DNA from: Candidatus Altimarinota bacterium
GTDB taxonomy: Bacteria > Patescibacteriota > Gracilibacteria > BD1-5 > UBA6164
Assembly (NCBI GenBank): GCA_027066255.1
Contig: JAMOOA010000181.1
Coordinates: 1-5,830, forward strand
Direction of reading: 5' to 3'
Length of the DNA stretch: 5,830 bases
Shown here: positions 1-5,830 of the stretch, in pieces
How the letters are laid out: each line of letters opens with the position of its first letter
Numbering within the stretch: position 1 is the stretch's first letter
Program-made: the position numbers and the translations under genes
Notes under the pieces: model-generated
What the model was told of the DNA's origin: nothing
Database searches by the model: none
The model's input: the letters and a program-made list of their open reading frames with translations, nothing else

Positions 1-30
1 ATGGATATTTGTATGTATATCCATTTTTTA
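1..30 (+). terminator. Hairpin plus T-run, probable intrinsic terminator at the left edge
   Basis: Bases 1-8 (ATGGATAT) pair perfectly with 17-24 (ATATCCAT) around an 8-base loop, and a run of T follows at 25-29. This is the form of a Rho-independent terminator for a plus-strand gene ending left of the window. On the minus strand the same hairpin is preceded by an A-run and lies 33 bases past the stop of the small minus-strand frame, so it could serve both directions. The stem is AT-rich and the left flank is not visible. Confidence 0.5.
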
Positions 31-56
31 TATGAAACCTTGCACTTTTTATGTAT

Positions 57-302
57 CTATTTATTAAAGGGCAATTTTTCTTTAGATGGGAAATTCTCTG
101 AAGATTTCTGAAATTTACAGGTATAATTAGTTATTCATTGTATCTCATAAACTACTGGTTTTATATCTTGGCATGATTCTTCTTTAATAACTTCCTTGTA
201 CGTTATATAGATGATAATATAATATTTGAATTTACATACTTTATCTTTATAGTTTGAGTACTCTTTCTTATCTCCTTCCTCAGCTATAAATACATTGAAC
301 AA
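57..302 (-). CDS. Doubtful small hypothetical protein (81 aa, TTG start) or gene remnant
   Basis: With UGA read as Gly, the minus strand is open for 99 codons from 356 to 60 and stops with TAG at 57-59. No ATG lies in this stretch. The best start is a TTG at 302-300, preceded by a Shine-Dalgarno-like GAGGAG (minus strand, plus positions 312-317) at 9 bases' spacing. The product would be 81 residues, charged and Lys/Glu-rich, with segments such as FIAEEGDKKEYSNYKDK and one in-frame UGA. I see no signal peptide, membrane helix or family motif and do not recognise it. By rough estimate an open stretch this long is uncommon by chance at this base composition with two stop codons. The missing ATG leaves three options: a TTG-started gene, a 5'-truncated remnant, or chance. 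The other genes here lack clear Shine-Dalgarno sites, so that signal is only weak support. Confidence 0.3.
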
Positions 303-368
303 CCTGGGATACTCCTCTGAAAGAAAGTTATTACGAAAACTTCTCAGTAATTCAAACTATAGAAAACT

Positions 369-914
369 ATGACCAAAGACGTGTTTTTGTGAAATATTCT
401 GAAAATTATATCTCTTCCGAAAATTGTATTTTATAGAGTTGTTTTTAGGGTGATTTTCCCCTGGGGATCGATAATCACAGGTCTTCCAAAAGTGAGATAT
501 GGAAACTATATGAGATTTGGAAAATGATTTAAAGTAGGAAGACTTTGTCGATTTCAATGAAAGATTCAGATAGGGAAAGACTTTTTTATGAACGAATTTT
601 GAACTATCTCAGCTGGATGCACGAACAATTCGTGAATAATTATAGGAGATAACGTCATGATAGGATCACTCTTGTATATGATTTCATGAGATCATGGCTT
701 CTGAAAAGAATCAAATTTCAATACTTCAAACACAGGGAAGTATGCAGATATACAGATAGGAAATAATGTCTGGATAGGAGCACGTGTCACCATCCTCAAA
801 TGAGTCAAGATATGAGACAATGTCGTTCTATGAGCTGGAAGCGTTGTAACAAAGGACATACCCAGCAACTCCCTTGCTGTTGGAAATCCCTGCATGGTTA
901 AAAAAGATATATAA
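369..914 (+). CDS. Hexapeptide-repeat (left-handed beta-helix) O-acyltransferase, WcaF/LbetaH type
   Basis: This 181-residue protein probably moves an acetyl or other acyl group from an acyl-CoA to a sugar hydroxyl or amine in surface-glycan synthesis. The first ~40 residues are hydrophobic and basic, with a possible membrane-associated stretch (KIVFYRVVFRVIF). From about residue 55 the [I/V]G-x4 periodicity of a left-handed beta-helix appears: KVGRLC, KIQIGKD, IIIGDNVMIG, IQIGNNVWIG, VTILKGVKIGDNVVLGAG. The family's end signature follows (SVVTKDIPSNSLAVGNP). H109 in SGDHGF is the likely catalytic histidine. Ten glycines are UGA, including G145, G149 and G155 in the helix turns. ATG 369 is the first in-frame start after TAG at 360; it has no clear Shine-Dalgarno site. 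The gene ends with TAA just before the promoter of the next gene. Family assignment is firm; the acceptor is unknown. Confidence 0.9.
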
Positions 915-916
915 CA

Positions 917-945
917 TTGACAATATCCTATTATACATATATTAT
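917..945 (+). promoter_or_regulatory. Sigma70-type promoter for the DUF218 gene (TTGACA-17-TATTAT)
   Basis: A perfect -35 box TTGACA (917-922) is followed by a 17-base spacer and TATTAT (940-945), one mismatch from the -10 consensus. It starts three bases after the stop of the acyltransferase and predicts a transcript beginning near 952. That would leave about 23 bases of leader before the ATG at 975. This is the best-looking promoter in the window. In such AT-rich DNA some -10-like matches occur by chance, but the exact -35 box and ideal spacing make this one credible. Confidence 0.65.
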
Positions 946-960
946 TAATCATAATATATG
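936..960. repeat. 10-bp inverted repeat over the -10 box, with nearby TTATGAT repeats; possible operator
   Basis: CATATATTAT (936-945) pairs exactly with ATAATATATG (951-960) across a 5-base centre, overlapping the -10 box and the predicted transcription start. Just downstream, the heptamer TTATGAT occurs at 963-969 and again at 973-979, exactly 10 bases apart. Its reverse complement ATCATAA occurs at 948-954. A perfect palindrome at -10/+1 is the usual place for a repressor site. The hairpin has no T-run after it, so it is a poor terminator for the upstream gene. Low complexity could also explain it. Confidence 0.4.
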
Positions 961-974
961 ACTTATGATGCATT

Positions 975-1820
975 ATGATTCTAGAATACTTAGAGGGAGA
1001 AAAAATATGAAATGATGTTCGAAATAAGAGAGAATCATCTTATTTTAACGATGCTACAGAAGAGGCAAGGAAGAGAGACAAGAATCACCCTGATAATCTT
1101 AGCTCTCGATTTGATATAGTGACCCACCCTGATAATCTCCAAGCATTGGAGAAAGGATTCTCCATCTTTCAGAAATTGGGATGAGAAAGAGATATATTTA
1201 AGCCAGGAGGTATCGAAAGATACACGAAAGAGCTCGAAAATAATATTCCAAATTTTCAAGAAATATTCTCTCAAATTTGAAGAAATCTTTCTATTGCAAA
1301 TAGAGACACAAAGACTCAGGCACTTGTTATCTATGGTGGTCCTATAGAAGAAGTGCAGTGAAGAACTAAGGATGGTGTATATATGATACGAAACTGTAAT
1401 CCTGAACAAGTTATAGTAAGTGGTGGAGATACAAAAGAGGCGAAAAGAGCAGGTTTTCCAACAGAGGCAGAGTATTTGGTATCGGAAATGGAGAAACAAG
1501 GAATCAAAAGAGATATAAAACTAGAGAATCAGGCAGAAGATACAGGAGAAAATGCCAAGCTTATCGAAAAAACGATTAAATGAAAAAAAAGTGTGAACGT
1601 GGTAACCACTGACTATGACTCCCTCAGAGTTGCTCTTACAAACCAATGCCAACTTCCATTTGAAGGAACCAAGCGCACTCACGGAGCACCATTTACTTAT
1701 AATTCTATGAATTTATGGGATAAGAATAACTGGTGGCTTACAGAGAATGGGTGGAGGGCTACAATGTACGCAGTATCGAGACTCGTGAACTATAGAGCGA
1801 GGACAGATCCTTTTCTTTAG
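975..1820 (+). CDS. DUF218 / YdcF-SanA-ElyC-like protein
   Basis: This 281-residue protein has a C-terminal DUF218 domain from about residue 116. Visible blocks are ALVIYGGPIEE (116 on), VIVSGGDTKEA (146 on), the block AEYLVSEMEKQGI, the LENQAEDTGENAKL block carrying the conserved Glu and Asn, and VVTTDYDSLRV. In known members that last block is usually T-s-x-x-H-x-x-R, so here Asp appears to replace His. DUF218 proteins such as E. coli ElyC, SanA and YdcF are linked to envelope integrity; the chemistry is not settled. The first 115 residues match nothing I recognise, show no clear membrane helix and contain HPDNL twice. Five glycines are UGA (residues 12, 70, 102, 129, 203). ATG 975 is the first in-frame ATG and lies 23 bases after the predicted transcript start, but has no Shine-Dalgarno site. 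A good GAGGGAG at 993-999 instead faces ATG 1007 in the wrong frame. Confidence 0.8.
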
Positions 1821-1840
1821 AGTGTCACTTGAATTATCTC

Positions 1841-1889
1841 AAAAATACTTAGAATAACTATAATTATTTAAATTTTGAGTATTTTTTTT
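1841..1889 (+). terminator. Intrinsic terminator after the DUF218 gene
   Basis: Bases 1841-1855 (AAAAATACTTAGAAT) pair with 1872-1886 (ATTTTGAGTATTTTT) over 15 positions including two G-U pairs. A 16-base loop separates them, and the T-run continues to 1889. It begins 21 bases after the TAG of the DUF218 gene and ends directly against the ATG of the PIG-L gene at 1890. The stem is AT-rich, so termination may be partial and some readthrough into the next genes is possible. Confidence 0.6.
1859..1864 (+). promoter_or_regulatory. TATAAT -10 element within the terminator loop, possible promoter for the PIG-L and WbqC-like genes
   Basis: A perfect TATAAT sits in the loop of the preceding terminator, 25 bases before the ATG at 1890, which fits a transcript start near 1871. 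No good -35 box is found at 16-18 bases; the nearest TTGAAT (1829-1834) is 24 bases upstream, which is too far. The next two genes need a promoter if the terminator works, and this is the only candidate I see, but chance TATAAT matches are common in AT-rich DNA. Confidence 0.3.
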
Positions 1890-2507
1890 ATGTCTAAAAA
1901 ACACAAAACAGTTTTGGCTATTGGTCCTCACCCAGATGATATAGAACTCGGATGTTTTGGAACTATGTGTAAATATACACAGGAATGAAGCAATGTACAT
2001 TTCCTTATTCTTTCAAAAGGAGAAGGGGGAACCGATGAGTGAGATAGGATCGAAGAAGCTAAAAAATCAGCAGCACTCCTTCAGTGTAAACTTCATCTAG
2101 AAGATTTGCCAGATAGGTACATGACAGAATGACAAGAAACTATAAGTGTTATTGAAAAGCATATTAAGAAAATTAAACCAGATATTGTATTTATTCCTTC
2201 TGGAAACGATGTTCACCAAGATCATAGAGCTATCTACAATGCTTGTCTTGTAGCTGTGAGACTTGTTGATGAAGTATACATATATCAGGCTCCAAGCACA
2301 ACCATGGGATTTCAACCAACAATGTATTTTGATATCACGGATTTTATAAAGACAAAAACCAAGGCAGTAAGAATTCACTCAACCCAATGAGGGAAGGTAT
2401 ACATGGCAGAAAGGGCTGTAGAATGATTAGCTGAGTATAGAGCTTTTGACATATTTAGAAACGATAGATATATGGAAGCTTTTGAAGTTTTGAGGATTGT
2501 AAAATAA
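1890..2507 (+). CDS. PIG-L / LmbE-family N-deacetylase (zinc-dependent)
   Basis: This 205-residue protein belongs to the PIG-L/LmbE superfamily. Members remove acetyl groups from N-acetylglucosamine-type sugars on lipids, glycans, mycothiol/bacillithiol precursors or antibiotics, using one zinc ion. The metal and catalytic motif HPDDIELG is at residues 14-21 (H14, D16 catalytic base, D17 ligand), and the second motif HQDH at 109-112 supplies H112. The later K-x5-H-S-T-Q segment (around 157-166) and the C-terminal RYMEAFEVLR also fit. No signal peptide or membrane helix is seen, so it should act in the cytoplasm. Five glycines are UGA (33, 51, 81, 167, 179). The start ATG abuts the T-run of the preceding terminator and has no Shine-Dalgarno site. 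The WbqC-like gene starts 8 bases after its stop. The context favours an N-acetylated sugar or glycan intermediate as substrate, which is inference. Confidence 0.92.
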
Positions 2508-2515
2508 GAAAACAT

Positions 2516-3187
2516 ATGATTTGCTGAATTCACCAACCTAACTACCTTCCATGGATAGGCTATTTTCATAAGATAGCTCTTTGTGATGTGTTTGTATTTT
2601 ATGATACAACACAGTACACAAAAGGAGATTATAGAAATAGAAATACTATCAAGTGAGCAAATGGACCTATTCAACTTACGCTTCCTGTAAGCTTTTCACT
2701 CTGACAAAAAATTAATGAAGTAGTTTTTGATGTACGTGCTCTCAAAAAGCACCTTCAAACAATTACCCAATCATATACTAAAGCACCATGTTACCCCTTG
2801 TATAAAGAAGATTTAGAGAAAATATACTCATACAAGGGAAATAATCTTTCAGATTTTTGTATTAATATGACTCAAGAACTCTGTATATTGATGGGAATAC
2901 AAACAAAGTTCATTACATTATCACAGGAGGATTTTAAACTTACTACATCTTCATCAAAAGCTCTTGTTGATATCTGTAAGCATGTTTGAGCGAGTACTTA
3001 TGTTGTAGGGTGAGACGCAGGTTACATGGATAGTTCTTTTTTTAAAGTAAACAATATCAAACTTCTCTCACAAAATTTTAACCATCCAACATACACTCAG
3101 CTATGGTGAGGTTTTGAGGCTTATATGAGTATAGTAGATTTATTACTTAATCATGGAAAAAGATCAAAAGATATCATTATGGCATAG
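2516..3187 (+). CDS. WbqC-like family protein
   Basis: This 223-residue protein matches the WbqC-like family, which is found in O-antigen and other surface-polysaccharide loci; its reaction is not established to my knowledge. The N-terminal signature is clear: [20 protein letters not shown] (residues 6-25), then [19 protein letters not shown] (residues 28-46) and the LTLPV strand. Near the C-terminus are the GGDAGYMD block and [10 protein letters not shown], also typical, and the length is normal. It appears cytoplasmic. Six glycines are UGA (4, 47, 63, 158, 166, 198). It starts 8 bases after the PIG-L stop, so the two are probably co-transcribed, and only a weak purine run (AAGAAAA) precedes the ATG. 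Its TAG at 3185-3187 directly touches the TAG of the convergent flippase gene. A joint role with the deacetylase in preparing an amino-sugar residue is plausible but not shown. Confidence 0.9.
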
Positions 3188-4699
3188 CTATTTTCTAAGC
3201 TTTTTTATTTCATTTATAAAGAAATAAAAATCTTTTTTGTTGAAGTATGTAAACATTCAAAAATATAGCATCCCGAGAAGAGAGAGATATAACAAGCTTT
3301 GTATTCTTCATAATCAGAGAAAAATAGGCACGATAAAAATGTACAGACCACCTCATATTATTCCTAAGAATATTATATTCTTTAAGAGATAAAGTATATC
3401 CAGTTGTACTTTAAAATTTTTTCATAAAAATAACTCAGACAATCACCATATAATAACCCAACCAATCCCTGTTGCAAGGGCAGCTCCGTAAACTCAAATC
3501 ATATTGATAAAAATAAGATTTAAGAAGAAATTGATGACGATAGCTATAAGTATTATTTTCATCCTATCTACCACTTTTCATATTCAAGCAAGGATATTGA
3601 AATTTACTTGGAGGAGGAAATTGAAACTAAGTAATAGAATCGAATACTGAAGAATAACCCCAGACTTTATAAATTTTTCTCAAAATAATATATAAGCAAT
3701 AATTTCAGAGAAAACAAACAAAAGTATGTTAAATGCTATTGCTATCACTAAAAGGTTCTTGTTGAGTATCTCTTTTACGAGTCGTATCTTTGAGTATTCT
3801 TTCTTTGAATGCATTTCTGAGAAGATAGGAAAGAGTACTATATATATAGGTCATATAAGCATAAAAGGGATAGATACTATACTGAGATAATTTGTATAGT
3901 ACCCAGCTTCTTTTGCTCATAATATATATATAATCATCTGCATATCGATTTGTCCTAGTATCGTTCCAGCTTGAATTCACAGGAAAGAGGCAAAAGAATA
4001 TTTAAAAATGGTTGTGAATAATTTTTTACTCCAAATTATTTTCTCTTTTTGTAAATATATGAGATAGTATTTCTTTATGAAAACATAACCAGCAAATATT
4101 ATTCATCATGAGAGTCAAAATATCCAAGCAAATGAAAAGCTTCGTAAAGTTGTGATGTCTAGGATAAATAATCAAATGATAAAGATAAGTAGAAATGACA
4201 TCCTGAGAACAGAAGAAATTTTATTTAAAAAAGTGTCTTGAACAGCGATAAAAAAGGTGGCTATAATTTGAAAGAAATTTATTCATATAAAGAAGAGAGA
4301 GAATACCTCAAGTATATCAGATGCTGCAGAGTGTTTAAAGTACTTTTCTGCTATAAAATCGGATCAAAAAAAGAAAAAGAGAGCTATAGAAACACCTGTT
4401 ATCATTTGAACTAAAAGTGAATATACAAGGATAGACTTTACTTTATCGTACCTCTTTTTTGTAACATATTTTGGGATAAAGTGATTTAAACTTTCTGTTA
4501 TACCTAGATCATTATAAGCTCACAGAAGAGTGACCAAGCTTATGACTCCATAAAGTATTCATACTTCCTCTACACTGAGCTCGTTAGATATAAGTATCTT
4601 TATTGCGTATCAGATAGGAGCAAGAACAAAGGAAAAGAGATAGAGCCAAAAACCTTTTTTCAAGAACTTTTCAGAAAGGGAAGAATGCTGTTCAATCAT
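3188..4699 (-). CDS. Polysaccharide flippase, Wzx / Polysacc_synt (MOP superfamily)
   Basis: This 503-residue multi-pass membrane protein fits the MATE/MOP flippases that turn lipid-linked oligosaccharides across the cytoplasmic membrane. The N-terminal SVEEVGILYGVISLVTLLG and the following DLGITESLNHFIPKY block are diagnostic for Polysacc_synt proteins, and length is normal. About 12-14 hydrophobic segments are visible, including residues 17-37, 45-62, 89-112, 132-152, 166-180, 188-207, 253-261, 272-293, 314-340, 349-371, 381-403, 405-425, 440-464 and 468-484. The conserved GAKEAGYYTNY loop is at 261-271. About 22 glycines are UGA, so standard-code translation shatters the gene. ATG 4699 is the first ATG after an in-frame TAG upstream; no Shine-Dalgarno site is present. 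The gene is convergent with the WbqC-like gene, and its last codons also form the hairpin at 3202-3230. The transported glycan cannot be inferred. Confidence 0.92.
3202..3238 (+). terminator. Intrinsic terminator of the WbqC-like transcript, inside the flippase coding sequence
   Basis: TTTTTATTTC (3202-3211) pairs perfectly with GAAATAAAAA (3221-3230) around a 9-base loop, followed by TCTTTTTT (3231-3238). It begins 14 bases after the stop of the WbqC-like gene and is oriented to end that transcript. The same bases on the minus strand encode the C-terminal residues of the flippase. The stem is almost all A-T, so efficiency is uncertain. I see no clean terminator for the flippase transcript itself within the downstream (lower-coordinate) sequence. 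Confidence 0.55.
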
Positions 4700-4731
4700 A
4701 TATGAAAAGAGTATGTTTATTAATCTCTTCT

Positions 4732-4758
4732 AGTATAGACATAAAAAACATTTCTCAA
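4732..4758 (-). promoter_or_regulatory. Possible flippase promoter (TTGAGA-15-TATACT), overlapping the malic-enzyme terminator
   Basis: On the minus strand TTGAGA (plus 4753-4758) and TATACT (plus 4732-4737) are separated by 15 bases, shorter than the ideal 17. The predicted transcript would start near 4725, giving a leader of about 26 bases before the ATG at 4699. The -35 box lies in the loop and arm of the terminator hairpin at 4739-4781. Because that hairpin should stop transcription from the malic-enzyme gene, the flippase needs its own promoter, and this is the best candidate. Confidence 0.35.
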
Positions 4759-4781
4759 AATAAGAGAAATGTTTTTTATGT
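4739..4781 (-). terminator. Strong hairpin terminator after the malic-enzyme gene
   Basis: Bases 4739-4756 and 4764-4781 form an 18-bp perfect stem with a 7-base loop. Its core is CATTTCTC/GAGAAATG, flanked by a run of six A and the matching run of six T. It lies 9 bases past the TAG of the malic-enzyme gene, as expected for its intrinsic terminator. The A-run/T-run symmetry would let it work in both directions. It is the most stable hairpin I found in the window. Confidence 0.8.
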
Positions 4782-4790
4782 TAGCATATA

Positions 4791-5830
4791 CTATTTTATA
4801 CTTTTCGCTATGAGTTCAGCAATTCATGGAGTAAAAGGATCAGGTATTATTTTGTCTACCATAGGATGCTCTACACTCTTAGCGAGAGCTATAGCAGCAG
4901 ATATTTTCATATCATCAGTAATCTGGGTAACTCTATTTCTAAGTGCTCCTTTAAATATTCCAGGAAACACCAAAACATTATTAATCTGGTTAGGATAGTC
5001 GCTTCTACCAGTCGCTACAATTTTTGCTCCAGCCTCATGTGCGAGCTCTGGCATGATCTCAGGAGTAGGGTTTGCCATTGCAAAGATAACAGCATCAGAG
5101 TTCATAGTTTGTATCATATCCTGAGTGAGAACCCCAGGAACAGAAACTCCGATAAATACATCCGTTCAGACAACAGCTTCTTTTAGGCCTCATCTAATAC
5201 ATCATTTTCCATTTGGATCAAGGATACAGGCCGTATTAGTTATGTTTGTGAGCATTTCTTTTGTAGGATTCAGTCTTTCTCTTCCCGCATAAATAGTTCA
5301 TGAGCTATCTACTACCACGATATGCTTTATTCCGTATTTTAGTAAGAGATTAGTAATAGCTACCCCTGCTGCTCACACACCATTTATCACTACTTTTATG
5401 TTTTCTTTTTTCTTATTAACAATTTTCAGAGCGTTTATAAGACCAGCAAGACAAACGATGGCTGTACCATGTTGGTCATCATGAAATACAGGAATATTGA
5501 GGTCTTCTTTGAGTCTTTTTTCTATCTCAAAACAACGAGGGGCAGAGATGTCTTCGAGGTTGATTCCTCCAAAAGTAGGAGCAACTTGTTTTACAAACGT
5601 AATAATCTCTTCAGTATCTTGAGTCTTTATAACAAGAGGAAAAGCATTGACTCATCAAAACTTCTTGAAGAGTGCGCACTTTCATTCCATAACAGGAAGA
5701 GCAGCTTCTGGGCCTATATTTCAAAGTCAGAGTACAGCAGATCCATCAGATATAACAGCCACGGTATTACCCTTGATTGTATAATCATATGCCTTGCTTA
5801 TATCTCTTGATATCTCTAAGCATGGTTCAG
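4791..5830 (-). CDS. Malic enzyme (oxaloacetate-decarboxylating malate dehydrogenase), N-terminus outside the window
   Basis: The visible 345 residues are the bulk of a short bacterial malic enzyme, usually about 390-410 aa. It converts malate to pyruvate and CO2 with reduction of NAD(P)+ in the cytoplasm. Numbering from the first full codon: [20 protein letters not shown] at 27-46, [12 protein letters not shown] at 48-59 with the likely catalytic Lys50, metal-binding E92-D93 (LEDISAP) and D118 (HDDQHGTA), then the Rossmann loop NGVGAAG (149-155) and VVVDSSG. The catalytic Tyr segment (LAYTPGVA in relatives) would lie just beyond the right edge. NAD or NADP preference cannot be read safely. 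Eleven glycines are UGA, including G34, G36, G58, G59 and the dinucleotide-loop G152. No phosphotransacetylase-like extension is present, since it ends soon after [13 protein letters not shown]. It has its own terminator and appears separate from the glycan genes. Confidence 0.95.

Noticed and set aside
1..126. Plus-strand open frame of 41 codons starting at base 1
   Set aside because: Its first bases form the edge hairpin, it is antisense to the better minus-strand frame, and it shows no motif.
303..368. A promoter for the acyltransferase with TATAGA at 358-363
   Set aside because: No -35 box lies at an acceptable distance, and the element would leave almost no leader before ATG 369. I see no convincing promoter here.
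1035..1499. A 154-residue minus-strand open frame opposite the DUF218 gene
   Set aside because: It is antisense to a gene with recognisable DUF218 motifs. Its Phe/Ser/Cys-rich product looks like a complement artefact.
3729..3980. An 83-residue minus-strand open frame beginning MNSSWNDTR
   Set aside because: It is a shifted frame inside the flippase gene, visible only because UGA was treated as a stop in the true frame.
3188..4699. A heavily frameshifted or decayed flippase pseudogene under the standard code
   Set aside because: All internal stops are UGA. Reading them as Gly gives one continuous 503-residue protein of normal family length with no TAA or TAG, so the gene is intact.
4702..5186. 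Plus-strand open frames starting at 4702 and 4866
   Set aside because: They are antisense to the well-supported malic-enzyme gene, and the first runs through the terminator hairpin. The products are Ser/Ile-rich and resemble no family.
369..5830. UGA decoded as tryptophan (table 4) or selenocysteine
   Set aside because: UGA positions match conserved glycines in the acyltransferase, WbqC-like and malic-enzyme motifs, while conserved tryptophans use UGG. The number and spread of UGA codons also exclude selenocysteine.

Overview
All six substantial coding regions in this AT-rich window read as intact proteins only if UGA is decoded as glycine (translation table 25). I counted about 59 in-frame UGA codons. 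Many of them fall on glycines that are fixed in their families, such as the malic-enzyme dinucleotide loop, the malic-enzyme GLGNIG segment and the turns of a left-handed beta-helix acyltransferase. UGG is used separately for tryptophan, and every gene ends in TAA or TAG, so UGA is neither a stop nor Trp. This code is known from Gracilibacteria and Absconditabacteria (SR1/BD1-5) of the Candidate Phyla Radiation, and the window most likely comes from such a small-genome, probably host-associated bacterium. Under the standard code the region looks like short fragments, which is misleading.

Layout of the left part: positions 1-368 hold a hairpin terminator at the edge and a doubtful small minus-strand reading frame (57-302, open to 356). 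The plus strand then carries a hexapeptide-repeat acyltransferase (369-914), a DUF218/YdcF-like protein (975-1820) behind a good sigma70-type promoter, a PIG-L/LmbE-type deacetylase (1890-2507) and a WbqC-like protein (2516-3187). The last two are 8 bases apart and look like one transcription unit.

Layout of the right part: the minus strand carries a Wzx/MATE-type polysaccharide flippase (4699 to 3188) and a malic enzyme whose N-terminus lies beyond the right edge (5830 to 4791). The WbqC-like gene and the flippase converge with no base between their stop codons. A plausible terminator for the WbqC-like unit lies inside the flippase coding sequence.

How the genes may work together: acyltransferase, PIG-L deacetylase, WbqC-like protein, YdcF-like protein and flippase together suggest assembly, modification and export of a cell-surface glycan. 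No glycosyltransferase or polymerase lies in the window, so this would be the edge or a scattered part of such a locus. The malic enzyme is a separate metabolic unit with its own strong terminator, and would supply pyruvate and NAD(P)H from malate. Gene spacing is very tight, and several regulatory elements overlap terminators or coding sequence. I found no rRNA, tRNA, CRISPR array or insertion sequence.
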